NCBI GenBank assembly: GCA_015296085.1
Contig: DVDT01000068.1
Span: 1-63,379 of the forward strand
Reading direction: 5' to 3'
From: Trichormus sp. M33_DOE_039
GTDB taxonomy: Bacteria; Cyanobacteriota; Cyanobacteriia; Cyanobacteriales; Nostocaceae
Length of the DNA: 63,379 nt
Positions 53,305 through 63,243 of this stretch are shown here, one piece after another. Below the pieces are notes generated by a model. It searched no databases. It was not told where the DNA came from and saw only the letters and a list, made by a program, of their open reading frames with translations. The position numbers and the translations under genes are program-made. Numbering within the stretch: the stretch's first letter is position 1; each line of letters starts with the position of its first letter.

Positions 53305-54708
53305 ATGGTAAATTTAATGCTGGGGCAGACAGTAGGTGGACGCTACCAAATTCTCACGCAGTTGGGTGGAGGTGGATTTAGTACAACTTTTATTGCTCAA
53401 GATATCCAACGTCCAGGGAATCCGCAGTGTGTTGTCAAGCAATTTAAACCACTCTCCCATGATCCATATACCTTACAGGAAGCCAAACGTTTATTCCAAC
53501 TAGAAGCGGTCACTTTAGAAAAACTGGGAAAACATGACCAAATTCCTCAATTGTTGGCGCATTTTGAAGAAAATCAAGAATTTTACTTAGTCCAAGAATT
53601 CATTCCCGGACACGACCTTTGCGAAGAATTACCGCCGCTAAAACAACCGTTAGCTGAGACTCAAGTCATCAAACTTTTACATGAGATTCTGGAAGTTTTA
53701 GTATTTGTTCACCAACAAAATGTTATTCACCGTGATATCAAACCAGCCAATATTCGGCGCAGGACTTCAGATGGCAAAATAGTTTTAATTGACTTTGGCG
53801 CAGTCAAACAAATGAGTGTACAGAAAACCAGTGTTGATGGACAAATAAATATGACTGTCGCCATTGGTACACCTGGTTATATGCCTAGTGAGCAAGCTAA
53901 TCAAGTACCGAAATTAAGCAGTGATATTTATGCGGTTGGTATTATTGGCATTCAAGCTTTAACAGGAATAAACTTTCCTCATGTTGGTAGTCAAGGGCTA
54001 CCAAGACACCCTGAGACGGGTGAAATAGAGTGGCGTAAACAAGTAAAAGTTAGTCCCAAATTAGCGAATTTATTGGATAAAATGGTGCGTTATGATTTTC
54101 GTCAACGCTACCAGTCAGCAGAGGAAGCTTTGCAAGCTGTCAAAAAAATCTCATCTAAAGCTTTAAATAGAACAATATTAATTGGCTTAGGAATAATCGT
54201 TGCTATTATGCCAGTAATTATCCTGTTGTTACAAGCGATAATTCCCAAAGACAATTTATTAAGTTATACAAATGATAGTGCAGGTATCAAGATCAAATAT
54301 CCTCCAAACTGGGAAAGACAAGATATACAAAATATTCTGACTCAAGAATTAGTAACTTTTTTATCGCCCAAACAGAATGATGCTAATAACTTCCAAGATA
54401 AATTAACGATTAATGTGGGAAAATTTGCTGGTACATTGGATGAATCGAAGAATTTATTTATTCAGGAAATCAAAAACACGTTGCCAGAGGCTAATATTGT
54501 CAGTACAAGTACCGCTACTTTAGCCAATAAAAGGGCTTATCAATTAATTTTTACCGGGAAGAATGAAAATACTAGGTTAAAAAATCTGCAAATTTGGACT
54601 CTCAAAGATGAGCAGACCTATGTCATTACTTACACGGCTACGATAGACGATTATGATAAATTTCTGCCTTTAGCAGAAAAAATGATTCAATCTTTTGAAA
54701 TTGAATAA
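53305..54708 (+). CDS. Membrane Ser/Thr protein kinase with PsbP-like C-terminal domain
   Basis: This 467-residue Hanks-type kinase has the glycine loop LGGGGFSTTFIAQD, catalytic loop VIHRDIKPANIRR, LIDFGAVKQ in place of DFG-x-A, and the activation segment AIGTPGYMPSEQ. A single membrane helix (ILIGLGIIVAIMPVIILLLQ, about 290-312) leads to an external domain of about 150 residues. Its start (DSAGIKIKYPPNWERQD) resembles PsbP/DUF1795 proteins. An ATG 12 bases further in (MLGQTVGGRYQI) is an equally good start. Input ligand and targets are unknown. Confidence 0.85.
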   Translation: MVNLMLGQTVGGRYQILTQLGGGGFSTTFIAQDIQRPGNPQCVVKQFKPLSHDPYTLQEAKRLFQLEAVTLEKLGKHDQIPQLLAHFEENQEFYLVQEFIPGHDLCEELPPLKQPLAETQVIKLLHEILEVLVFVHQQNVIHRDIKPANIRRRTSDGKIVLIDFGAVKQMSVQKTSVDGQINMTVAIGTPGYMPSEQANQVPKLSSDIYAVGIIGIQALTGINFPHVGSQGLPRHPETGEIEWRKQVKVSPKLANLLDKMVRYDFRQRYQSAEEALQAVKKISSKALNRTILIGLGIIVAIMPVIILLLQAIIPKDNLLSYTNDSAGIKIKYPPNWERQDIQNILTQELVTFLSPKQNDANNFQDKLTINVGKFAGTLDESKNLFIQEIKNTLPEANIVSTSTATLANKRAYQLIFTGKNENTRLKNLQIWTLKDEQTYVITYTATIDDYDKFLPLAEKMIQSFEIE

Positions 54709-54864
54709 GTTGCAGCATCACGGAACAGTATGTAATTTTATCAGTCGAGTCAGATATCACACTGAAAATACTACCCGACAATGACTTGGCTGCAAATCTC
54801 TGGGAATTACACCTTAAAGTGTCTACACTGTATTTAGACTATATACTTAAAAACAATATTTTCT

Positions 54865-55767
54865 CTAATATCCTTGTTGATTTAGCATATCCATAGCTAT
54901 TTTTAAGCTAGATTTCATGCGATTGAATGCTGCTGCTAAACCGCCAATTTCATCTTTTGCAGTTTCATCAAAATCAGCACTCATGTCACCAGTGCTAACT
55001 TTTTGAGCAATTTTCTCTATATTTTTAATACGCTGGATGACGGTTTTTTTGATTAAAAAATTAATTAAAAATAGCACTACTGCAAAGATTGCAATTAACA
55101 AACCCATAATCAATGACCAACTACTACGGGCATGATTAAAAATCTCTTTGGAAGGTACAGAAATGATTTGAGACGCTACAATTTCATTCAGTGTCCATCC
55201 AAAACCATTTTTTGTTCCATAGGTAGTTAACTGACTCTTGGGAGCTAGTTCTGGTGTAGAATGACATCGCAGACAAGTCTGTTTTGTAATTGCTAGAGGT
55301 CTAGCAATATAAAAGACTTCACCTTCAGGCAAAGAGCGAAAACCTACAATTTCCTTAGTTTGGGATTCTCTGCGAAATCTTTCTACTAGTTGGCTTTCAA
55401 AATCATCAGCTTTATCTCTTAAGTTAGTAGGATTGAGTGTGGCTTCTTTGTAGAGGAAATTTTCATTTCCTTCGGTTTTGCGAAAATTTTCAAATACTTC
55501 TGTGGCGGAAAAAGCTGGGACTGTTTCTGGAATAAACGCGGTTGCTGTTTCTAGTTGCGGTGCTAATAAAGGATTTATCCGTTCTTGTGTATAGCTTCTG
55601 ACTGAGTTAATGGTTTTCATCAACAGTAGTGCTTGAGAACTGACTTCTTTCTGCGCTCGTTGTTGTAATACGCTTGATAAGATAGCACCACTTACACAAA
55701 TACTGACTATAAACACTAATATTAAAAGTAAATTGAATTTAGTGCCAATTTTTAAGTTATTCAACAT
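54865..55767 (-). CDS. Tll0287-like heme-binding membrane sensor with HAMP domain
   Basis: The 300-residue protein has an N-terminal membrane helix (FNLLLILVFIVSICVSGAIL). A periplasmic DUF3365/Tll0287-like domain with a c-type heme motif CLRCH (about 165-169) follows. After it come a second membrane helix (LIMGLLIAIFAVVLFLINFL) and a HAMP domain with DEIGGLAAAFNRMKSSL at the end. There is no kinase or cyclase output, so it must signal through a partner or act as a redox or gas-sensing adaptor. It diverges from a PhnD-like binding protein gene. Confidence 0.82.
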   Translation of the reverse strand: MLNNLKIGTKFNLLLILVFIVSICVSGAILSSVLQQRAQKEVSSQALLLMKTINSVRSYTQERINPLLAPQLETATAFIPETVPAFSATEVFENFRKTEGNENFLYKEATLNPTNLRDKADDFESQLVERFRRESQTKEIVGFRSLPEGEVFYIARPLAITKQTCLRCHSTPELAPKSQLTTYGTKNGFGWTLNEIVASQIISVPSKEIFNHARSSWSLIMGLLIAIFAVVLFLINFLIKKTVIQRIKNIEKIAQKVSTGDMSADFDETAKDEIGGLAAAFNRMKSSLKIAMDMLNQQGY

Positions 55768-55932
55768 GATTTATAATAAGATTTATGCAAAAATAATAGA
55801 ATATCTTATCAGATTTAAGAGCAACAGATAACAATAAAAAGTAAATAAATATTAAAATTGTTCTATGTCGTCAGTTTAGGTATGATTTTAATCAATCAGG
55901 TTTAAGAAAAAATCAAGATAAACATAGTGATA

Positions 55933-56796
55933 ATGTGGAGATTTTCACGTCGTTTTTTGCTGTTAAATTTGCTAGGGTTGGCAGTTGCTAGATGCTCATC
56001 AGCACCAACTTATCAAGGTAGATTAACTATAGGTGTGATTGATTATGATGGCGATGCAGAAGTAATTAACAAGTATGCGAAATTCAATCGTTATTTAGCA
56101 GAAAAAACCAAAGCCAGCATTCAACTAGAGCCTACTTTTAATGAGAATAAAGCGATTGAGCGTTTACAGGCTCAAGCTTGGTCTTTGGTGTTCGCACCAC
56201 CAGGGTTAGCAGCCGTGGCGATCGCGCGTTCTCAATACGTCCCGATTTTCCCATTAGTGGGTGTGAACAATTTACGCTCAATATTTGTAGTGCGTAAAGA
56301 TAACCCCATCAGTGATTTAAAGCAGCTACAAGGTAAAATTGTCGCTTTAGGCCAAGCAGGTTCAGCCACAGGATATTATTTCCCCCTGTATAATCTGTAC
56401 GGTTTAACCCTAGCGGAAATCATGTTTGCACCAACACCAAAAACACTTCTAGAGTGGGTAGCAGAAGGGAAAGTTGCGGCTGGTGCGATTTCACTGGCAG
56501 AATTTAATCTCTACAGTTCCCCAGTTACTCAAAATGAGCTAAAAATACTCTACACAGATCCTCACTACGTCCCTCCTGGCTCAGTTTTAATGAGTCCCAC
56601 CATCACAAGCGATCGCCAAGCATTTATCCGCAAAGTGATGGGTGAGTTTCCTGGTGTTTCGGCTCAAGAAGTTGGGTATGTCCCTAATGGACAAATACCT
56701 GATTATCAATACATGATTGATGTTGTTGAACGAGTACAATTGATTGCTACAGAACTGCAAAATAAACCTGTGCAATTATTCAAAAAAACAACTTAA
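55933..56796 (+). CDS. PhnD-like periplasmic substrate-binding protein
   Basis: From ATG 55933 (MWRFSRRFLLLNLLGLA) the product is 287 residues; a GTG two codons earlier is possible. The N-terminus looks like a Tat/Sec lipoprotein signal (SRRFLL, then LAVARCSSAP), but the residue before the Cys is Arg, atypical for a lipobox. The body is a phosphonate/phosphite-type binding protein (LTIGVIDYDGDAEVINKYA, QAWSLVFAPPGLAAVAIA, GKIVALGQAGSATGYYFP). No ABC permease or ATPase is adjacent. It is divergent to the heme/HAMP protein, so I infer a sensory rather than transport role. Its tail overlaps the next gene by 17 bp. Confidence 0.82.
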   Translation: MWRFSRRFLLLNLLGLAVARCSSAPTYQGRLTIGVIDYDGDAEVINKYAKFNRYLAEKTKASIQLEPTFNENKAIERLQAQAWSLVFAPPGLAAVAIARSQYVPIFPLVGVNNLRSIFVVRKDNPISDLKQLQGKIVALGQAGSATGYYFPLYNLYGLTLAEIMFAPTPKTLLEWVAEGKVAAGAISLAEFNLYSSPVTQNELKILYTDPHYVPPGSVLMSPTITSDRQAFIRKVMGEFPGVSAQEVGYVPNGQIPDYQYMIDVVERVQLIATELQNKPVQLFKKTT

Positions 56797-57550
56797 ATCT
56801 GGCTAGTTGAGTTTCAATTGATTTGATGAGGATTTTATTTAAGTCTTTAATATCCTTAAATTGTAAAATTTGCTGGGTGGGCAAATCAAAGGGAAATTGA
56901 CCTTCAATGTCCTGGCGTTGCATTTGTGCTAGCAAAATTTGTTCAGAACGTTTGCTTTGAATGGCGTAGCCAATTTCCACACACACATTCGGACTAGGAA
57001 TTACTTGCTGGGTTGCTTCGCCATCAATACTAGCAATGGGCGTAGTGTCAGCGATAAACAGCAAACTTCTGCGAATTTTACGCATCACGGTGCGGTTGAG
57101 ACGGATTGGTGCGTTGCTGGGACGATATGATTCTACTAACGTGAGGGGGAGACGCGATCGCAAGTTTAAAGTCTCTAAACTTTTTTGCAATCCCTCTTTG
57201 AGCGCATCACTAGCAGCGGCATACTCAATTTGATACGAGAAAAAAATTGTAGGTTCTAACTGCCCTAACACCGCCTGTTTCGTGAAATAAATTTCATGAC
57301 TGATTAAGTCAATATTCGCAACACAGTAGCCACCACTACCTTCAACGTAAAATTCAATGTTTTCCCCTTCTAGGTAGCGTCCAAACCAAGTAGATTGTTT
57401 AACTTCGTCACTATCTTCTAAAAAATCCGCACGTAACGCGGATCTCAGCAGACTTTTTTTACTAAGGCGAATGTCTGGCGGACGTTTTTCCAGTTCTGAA
57501 ATAGGTTCATAGTCCTGGAGATACCATGCTCTGAGCGCAATGATTGACAT
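56780..57550 (-). CDS. Protein of unknown function with TIR-like nucleotide-binding C-terminal half
   Basis: I do not recognise a named family. The 256-residue protein has a distinctive N-terminal half (SIIALRAWYLQDYEPI, ELEKRPPDIRLSKKSL, FYVEGSGGYCVANIDLIS). The C-terminal half has SLLFIADTTPIA and SPNVCVEIGYAIQSKRSEQI followed by LPFDL-like text. That strand-(S/N)PNV-E-GYA-strand pattern resembles TIR-like/nucleoside-deoxyribosyltransferase-like domains, where the Glu would be catalytic. The resemblance is by eye. No signal peptide. It converges with the PhnD-like gene, and the two 3' ends overlap by 17 bp. Confidence 0.55.
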   Translation of the reverse strand: MSIIALRAWYLQDYEPISELEKRPPDIRLSKKSLLRSALRADFLEDSDEVKQSTWFGRYLEGENIEFYVEGSGGYCVANIDLISHEIYFTKQAVLGQLEPTIFFSYQIEYAAASDALKEGLQKSLETLNLRSRLPLTLVESYRPSNAPIRLNRTVMRKIRRSLLFIADTTPIASIDGEATQQVIPSPNVCVEIGYAIQSKRSEQILLAQMQRQDIEGQFPFDLPTQQILQFKDIKDLNKILIKSIETQLARFKLFF

Positions 57551-58017
57551 AAGACGCTATCTTAACTGTCTATGTTTATTTGCGTATAATTTTACACTGA
57601 GTCTCTCATCTGTCAAAAGAAAGTAGTCCAGATTAAAGAAGTCTTATTAGCCAAGCATAAGGGACTTACAACTAAAAAAATATACAATCGCTTTGGTAAG
57701 CATGGGAGGCAGGGTAGCAGGGGAAGCAGGGGAGGAAGAATACAATGATCATCTTTGCTCTGACCCATTGAATAATTTATTTTCTGGAAGTCCCTAATAA
57801 AAAATAATTTAGGGATTGGAAACAAATCTTTACCCCAAACTTTTACACCCCTACCCACATTCAATATTTTCAAGCTAGGAAGCAGAGGAGACAAGAAATT
57901 TGCGGTTTTCTGTTTGAAATTTTAAATCAATCTTAATTTAAAAATCCTGTGGTTGCGACTCAGGGCGAATTTTCGCATTTTCAACTAATTAGGGATGCTC
58001 ATGAAAAATATATCTAC

Positions 58018-58299
58018 ACACAACAACACCCAAGCATCTACTAGTTATAACTACTTCCTCTCCTTGCTAATTATATCTAGGGATCTAATCTGTTTTACCC
58101 CTTTTTAAAGGCATCAAAAACAGTTACATTGCCCTCATTTTTGGATATTTGAGGAAATATTAACTTTCGCGTTGGGTGTTGCCGGTTTTCAACGAGACAG
58201 ATATGAAATTCAACAGCGTTTTTTACCTCTTATACTAACTACACTCTAGCTGTTACATCTGCCAGGGAAGCTTTGTAGCTTCAATTAATAGATTAGCAT
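58018..58299 (+). repeat. Duplicated ~280-bp element, copy 1
   Basis: This segment is repeated at 58484-58763 (offset 466 bp). The 5' third has diverged, while the 3' two thirds are almost identical. Conserved parts include an inverted pair CGTTG...CAACG and the hairpin GAAGCT-TTGT-AGCTTC (58267-58282). Strand is arbitrary. Confidence 0.75.
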
Positions 58300-58483
58300 T
58301 CATAGATTAAGAGAAGGATTTTCGCAACTAAACTTTACTTCTCAATACCTTTTACTTCATGCTTACACTTATTTTGTTAACTATTGATTGCTGACGGTTC
58401 ATATTCAATAGTCAATCAACCTCTAACCTCATAGGTGATTGTGTAATTTCAAGGCTTAACAGTAAATTGAATACTATTCCTCA

Positions 58484-58763
58484 ACACAACAACACCCAAC
58501 CGTCTACTAGTTCTATCTACTTCCTCTTTCAGTGCATTTCTTCCAGGGATATAATCTGTTTCACCCCTTTGAAAAGGAACGAAAAGCAGTTACATTGCCC
58601 CCATTTTCAGATATTTGAGGAAATATTAACTTTCGCGTTGGGTGTTGTCGGTTTTCAACGAGACAGATATGAAATTCAACAGCGTTTTTACCTCTTATAC
58701 TAACTACACTCTAGCTGTTACATCTGCCAGGGAAGCTTTATAGCTTCAATTAATACATTAGCA
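58484..58763 (+). repeat. Duplicated ~280-bp element, copy 2
   Basis: This is the second copy of the element at 58018-58299. The hairpin here is GAAGCT-TTAT-AGCTTC (58732-58747); only the loop differs from copy 1. One base is missing in a T run (58685-58690 region), which would shift any reading frame relative to copy 1 and argues for a non-coding role. Confidence 0.75.
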
Positions 58764-58995
58764 CCTGTAGATAATTATGGAATTACTTGCAAACAAACTT
58801 TACCATTTTTGCTGATTAAATAGGTGTCTTATCCAGTAATATCAAGGCTTTTACAAGCTAACAGTATCAAATATCATATTTGTTTCCAAAAGTAAAAACT
58901 CATTTATATTTAAGTTTTGTAACACAAACACACAGAAAATTTGATTTATACATACCATCCAGAACAAGATGGTTGTGAAGTGGAATAAATTTGAT

Positions 58996-61746
58996 TTACT
59001 GCAACGATTGCTGAATCATCACAGCAGGATTGATTTTCGTTTTGAGTTTCACAGGTATTTCAATCCAGAACTCTGTCCCCTTACCGATTTCGGAGATACA
59101 TTCCATCACTCCACTGTGTTTTTCCACAACAATCTGATAACTGATGGCTAATCCTAAACCTGTTCCCTTACCTACTGACTTAGTAGTGAAAAAGGGATCA
59201 AAAATGCGGTTTTTGATCTCTGGTTTCATACCTGGGCCATTGTCAGCAATGCGAATGAGAATCTGGGCTTTATCGGCAGAAATTTGGGTGGAAATGCAAA
59301 TTTTTGGTACTATACGATGATTCTCTCTATCTTCTTCTAAGGCATCAATAGCATTAGCAAATACATTCATGAATACTTGATTCATCTGTCCGGCGTAGCA
59401 TTCTACTAATGGTAAATCTCCATAATCTTTAATGATCTCAATAGCAGAACTATGAGCATTTGCTTTGAGTCGGTGTTGCAAAATTAATAAAGTGTTATTA
59501 ATCCCTTCATGAATATTAGCTAACTTATGGTCTGCTTCATCCAGACGAGAAAAGTTACGTAATGATAAAACTATAGAACGGATGCGATCTGCACCTGATT
59601 GCATAGAAGCAATAATTTTTGCTAAATCTTCAACTAAAAAATCTAAATCTATATCTTCTAATGCTTGGGAAATTTGACTATGCGGCTGAGGATGGTAAGT
59701 TTGATAAAGTGCTATCAGTTCTAGTAATTGTTGAGCGTAATCACTAGCATGGCAGAGGTTGCCGTGAATAAAGTTGATAGGATTGTTGATTTCATGAGCT
59801 ATGCCTGCTACTAACTGTCCTAAGCTGGACATTTTTTCATGTTGAATTAATTTAGTTTGGGTTTCTTGTAGTTGTAGTAAAGCTTTTTCTAACTGCGTAG
59901 CTTGGGCTTTGGCTGCGGTTTCAGCTTGGCAACTTTGTTCGTAGAGTTGGGCTTGATAAATTGCGATCGCTGCTTGATCTGCTAGCTGCTGTAATAAATC
60001 TATTTCTGCCTCTTGCCAATCTCTGGGCGTATGACATTGATGAGCAATCAGTAATCCCCAAAGTTTTTGACCCATATTAATAGGAACAACCAAATTGGCT
60101 TTTATTTGCAAACTCTGCAAAAATTCTCGATGACAATCGCTTAAAGAAGCTATGGCAACATTATTAATTGCCCGTACCCGACCACGAAAAAAGAGACGAG
60201 CATACTCATTGGGGAGACATCCTGATGGCATTTTCAATCCTAAAACTGAATCCCAATTGCCATTCAATTCTTCTACAATTACCTCGCCATCCGATTCTCC
60301 CATCATCTGATAAATTAACACCCGGTCTGAATTGATCAGGAAACGGACTTCTGCCACAATAGTTTGTAGCGTAGTTTGTAAATCTAAGGTACTGCGGATT
60401 TGCTCTGTAACTTGCTTAATAACTTTGGTAATTAGGAATGATTTTTCTAACTCAGCAGTTTGTTCTTTGACCCGACATTCTAAGTCCAAGTTCAGTATCT
60501 CTAACTGTTGATGTGTATGTAGCTGTTGAATTGCCACAGCAAAATCAGAGGCCAAAGTTTTTCCTAGAGCGATTTCTGCTGTACTCCATTGCGGTGCTTG
60601 GCCTTTTCTTGATTCACGCCAAACATCAAAAGATAGCTTTGGTAGCCTTTGACGTTGATTATCTTCACACCTTCCCGCCCATAAAATTTCTGTATCCCAT
60701 TCGGGGCGAAAAATACTCATAACTCCGACGAAGCGTTGGCGATAGTGTAGAGGTATGACCAGTATGCCGCGAATGGCAGTAGACTGAAATGCAAAACTTA
60801 AAATTGGTAATTGTGTTTCTTTATAAAGGTCAGGAATTGCCCAAACTTGATCCGGTTTAGACTCAGCCATCCAGGTTAGCCACATAGGATGCTGTTCAAT
60901 CAGGCTTTTGTCCAACTCACGGGGTAGACGCGGTTGCTCACCGTAAGTGTAGAGTTCTTGAGTTTTTTCTAAATAAAGTCTGCCACCTGTAGCACCTAAA
61001 GCAGTGATAGTTGCTTCTAAGGCTGCTTGCAATTCGATGTTAGGTTGCTTGTGTAAGAGGTGACTGATGCGGTTAATTACAGCTTCTCGCTGTTGTTGGG
61101 CGCGAGTTGCACTCAGAAGATGGCTTTGTGCGATCGCGATCGCTACTTGGTCAGTAATTTGCTGAACTAATTTTAGTTCTTGACGGTCAATAGTATGTGG
61201 TTGACTATGATGTGATACCAATAGTCCCCAAAGTTCTGGCTGTGTGGATGGTTCTTGCAAGTCAGACAAGACAATCGGTAATACCAAAGAAGACTGTACA
61301 CCCATCGCCTGTAAGTATTCTAAATGGCATGGATCTACTGAGCGATAGTAGATATTTTCATCTAATAGAGTTTGGGCTTTGTCTGGTGAATTTAATGGAG
61401 ATAGCCCAATTTTGCCGGTAGATACATCTACAATTGAGCGTTGTTTTGCCCAGAGAAACATCTGTCTTGCTTCTTGGGGGAGATCATTGGCAGGAAAATG
61501 TAATCCTAGTAAAGATGGTAAATTTTGTCCCAGCAGAGACTCAGCAATAACCTCGCCACTAGCATCAGCATCAAATCGATACACCACGACTCGGTCTGTA
61601 GCTAAAAATTCACGGATTTCAGCAACTGTAGCTGTTAAAATTTCTTTTAGTTCTAGCGATCGCCTGATTCGACTGGTGATCCGATGTAATAAACTTTCTT
61701 GCTCAAAATTGGGCGGCAAACTACTCGTTTTATCCGTAGATTTCAT
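58996..61746 (-). CDS. Three-GAF phytochrome-like sensor histidine kinase
   Basis: The 916-residue protein has GAF1 (20-215), GAF2 (225-410), a coiled coil, GAF3 (435-605), HisKA ([20 protein letters not shown], about His651) and HATPase ([37 protein letters not shown]). GAF1 has [11 protein letters not shown] and [10 protein letters not shown] (about Cys140-His141). GAF3 has [13 protein letters not shown] (about Cys538-His539). Both are placed like bilin-binding Cys-His pairs of cyanobacteriochromes. GAF2 lacks the pair. It has no membrane segment and no receiver, so its response regulator lies elsewhere. A light-sensing role is inference. Confidence 0.87.
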   Translation of the reverse strand: MKSTDKTSSLPPNFEQESLLHRITSRIRRSLELKEILTATVAEIREFLATDRVVVYRFDADASGEVIAESLLGQNLPSLLGLHFPANDLPQEARQMFLWAKQRSIVDVSTGKIGLSPLNSPDKAQTLLDENIYYRSVDPCHLEYLQAMGVQSSLVLPIVLSDLQEPSTQPELWGLLVSHHSQPHTIDRQELKLVQQITDQVAIAIAQSHLLSATRAQQQREAVINRISHLLHKQPNIELQAALEATITALGATGGRLYLEKTQELYTYGEQPRLPRELDKSLIEQHPMWLTWMAESKPDQVWAIPDLYKETQLPILSFAFQSTAIRGILVIPLHYRQRFVGVMSIFRPEWDTEILWAGRCEDNQRQRLPKLSFDVWRESRKGQAPQWSTAEIALGKTLASDFAVAIQQLHTHQQLEILNLDLECRVKEQTAELEKSFLITKVIKQVTEQIRSTLDLQTTLQTIVAEVRFLINSDRVLIYQMMGESDGEVIVEELNGNWDSVLGLKMPSGCLPNEYARLFFRGRVRAINNVAIASLSDCHREFLQSLQIKANLVVPINMGQKLWGLLIAHQCHTPRDWQEAEIDLLQQLADQAAIAIYQAQLYEQSCQAETAAKAQATQLEKALLQLQETQTKLIQHEKMSSLGQLVAGIAHEINNPINFIHGNLCHASDYAQQLLELIALYQTYHPQPHSQISQALEDIDLDFLVEDLAKIIASMQSGADRIRSIVLSLRNFSRLDEADHKLANIHEGINNTLLILQHRLKANAHSSAIEIIKDYGDLPLVECYAGQMNQVFMNVFANAIDALEEDRENHRIVPKICISTQISADKAQILIRIADNGPGMKPEIKNRIFDPFFTTKSVGKGTGLGLAISYQIVVEKHSGVMECISEIGKGTEFWIEIPVKLKTKINPAVMIQQSLQ

Positions 61747-62382
61747 TAACTGTTACACCTAAACAAGACAATTTTTCCTGCCAACATCTAAACCCAATAT
61801 CTAATTCAGAAAATTTGACCCTGGTTTTTCACTGATATCAGGGTAAAATATTTTATTAATAATGATTTTAATTTTACCTGCTGACTTTTTCTGTGAATTC
61901 GGTGAAAATATCTAAATTAGACAAGAAAAAATGTTTTTTCTTTGAAGATTTTTTTCTTTAAATCAAGAGGAATAAGAATCCGAAAAATTCCATGCTTTTA
62001 TAGGTGGATTTTTTAATATTAAAGAAGGTTTAAATTCTATTAATTCAGGCTTAGATTTGTTTATTTCTGAGTTCTACACTCTTGTTAAAACATATTTATT
62101 TTCTTATATACTCTCTGGCTATGCTAAAAAAATTCTGGAAATTTATCATTGAAAATCCTCCTAGTTTATAGGAGGATATAAAAATCTGACTTCAAGTAAT
62201 TAACTTAACATTTAACTAGCCGTAATCAACGAATCAAGCCTGTTGAAATATTGATTAGACCGCTTCTCCTCCCTTTCAATTATCACCCCAATCATCGCGG
62301 ATAATTAGAGCTAATCAACTATTGCAATCACATCTATTTTGTATACAATGTATAACCAAAATACTTATAGAGTATAGATTGT
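61747..62382. other. AT-rich spacer, no gene seen
   Basis: This region is very AT-rich and has no convincing gene. It contains a hairpin ACCCTG...CAGGGT (61818-61844) about 70 bp before the three-GAF kinase start, and the terminator candidate at 62155-62177. Confidence 0.45.
62155..62177 (-). terminator. Candidate terminator downstream of the NADAR gene
   Basis: ATCCTCCTA (62155-62163) and TAGGAGGAT (62169-62177) form a perfect nine-base stem with a five-base loop. On the minus strand TTTTC follows. It lies about 200 bp past the NADAR stop, so it could also be an unrelated structure. Confidence 0.4.
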
Positions 62383-62910
62383 TCATTTGGTAGTTTTGCC
62401 TTCCCGTAGGGTATTTTGAATTTTGTAGCTGGCTTCTTGGCAGGAGTATTTTGAATTACTGATGTGTAAATTACGGAGGTCTTCACGCACACTCATCAGA
62501 ACTTTACCAAGATGGTTTTGACCAGTTTTATCCATACCACAACCCCAAAAATAATCAATAGGTGAATTTTCTACTAAAAGTTCATTCCCGGTACTCAGTA
62601 AAGTTTCTTGAATATCAGGATGGGTAAGAAACTTTTCCCAAACCGCTTCTCGCATTACTGGGATTTTGACTAAATCCCAATCTGAGCGCAGTCTGCGGCT
62701 GGTACATCGTCCTAAAGCGGCTGCCTCTTCTGGAGTTTTAGCTGCTCGAATAACGGGGATAATCATTGCATCTGCGCTTCCTGCAAACTTTTGTGCTTGA
62801 TAGTAATGCTCTACTGTTGGCCAGTAAATCCCTTGAATTTCAATACCGTGAGCAGAAAAGTTAGAAAAACAGCCGAAAGGCTGCCAAACTTTATAAAAGT
62901 AAATGGTCAT
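62383..62910 (-). CDS. NADAR family protein (YbiA/DUF1768)
   Basis: From ATG 62910 (MTIYFYKVWQPFGCFSNFS) the product is 175 residues; a TTG extension to 62931 is unlikely. PFGCFSNFSAHGIEI, YWPTVEHYYQAQKF and FWGCGMDKTGQNHLGKVLM are the conserved blocks of the NADAR superfamily. These N-glycosidases act on ADP-ribose- or riboflavin-related N-ribosides; some members reverse guanine ADP-ribosylation. The invariant Glu in TVEHYYQA and the Asp/Trp segments are intact. It is longer at the C-terminus than YbiA, with a polar tail. It stands alone. Confidence 0.86.
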   Translation of the reverse strand: MTIYFYKVWQPFGCFSNFSAHGIEIQGIYWPTVEHYYQAQKFAGSADAMIIPVIRAAKTPEEAAALGRCTSRRLRSDWDLVKIPVMREAVWEKFLTHPDIQETLLSTGNELLVENSPIDYFWGCGMDKTGQNHLGKVLMSVREDLRNLHISNSKYSCQEASYKIQNTLREGKTTK

Positions 62911-63010
62911 TTGAAAACTTTTTTTTATCAAGATATCAATTTCACTTTAGCCCGACAATGAACCGTAAAATAACTCCCCGTTAGGTGAGTCAACAGTTAC
63001 ATTACATTAG

Positions 63011-63229
63011 TTAAATAGACTGCTTCAGTTCTTTAAACAGCAATCTGAGACTATAAGCAGCAGTTTGACTGATGATTAAGTTGCCAAGACAGCGTTTGAT
63101 TTCATGTTCCTTGACATCTGAAGTTTTACCAGCAAGTGACTGATCTAGTGACAACTGCATATTTTGTAAAGTCAGGTTGAGTATTGCCTCTATCTGTGGT
63201 TGCTGTTCCTTTGGAAGTAGTGGGATTTC
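63011..63229 (-). pseudogene. Coding-like fragment, start missing
   Basis: On the minus strand one frame reads IPLLPKEQQPQIEAILNLT, then SLAGKTSDVKEHEIKRCLGN and AAYSLRLLFKELKQSI before a stop at 63011. It begins directly after two in-frame stops, and the only ATG is about 24 codons in. Together with the frame ending at 63244 it looks like one gene broken by a frameshift, or an operon partner that has lost its start. The family is not recognised. Confidence 0.35.
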
Positions 63230-63243
63230 TTAAAACCGTTAAC

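Larger units (their letters stand above)
57551..58995. other. 1.4-kb non-coding region with duplicated element
   Basis: No gene is supported here. The left part contains G/A-rich low-complexity sequence (GGGAAGCAGGGGAGG-like) common in Nostocales spacers. The right part carries two copies of a ~280-bp element, listed separately. A frame at 58467-58703 spans copy 2. Copy 1 has a stop and an indel in the matching frame, so I do not call it coding. Confidence 0.55.

Noticed and set aside
57613-57894. Minus-strand frame of 93 codons in the spacer after the TIR-like gene
   Set aside because: It is composed of low-complexity Pro/Leu repeats from G/A-rich spacer sequence, with no ribosome binding site and no family resemblance.
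58467-58703. 78-codon plus-strand frame within repeat copy 2
   Set aside because: The equivalent frame in copy 1 has a stop and an indel. The conserved features are hairpins rather than codons, so a non-coding element is more likely.
57980-58780. CRISPR array
   Set aside because: Only two copies of a long (~280 bp) unit are present, with no short regular repeats or cas genes.
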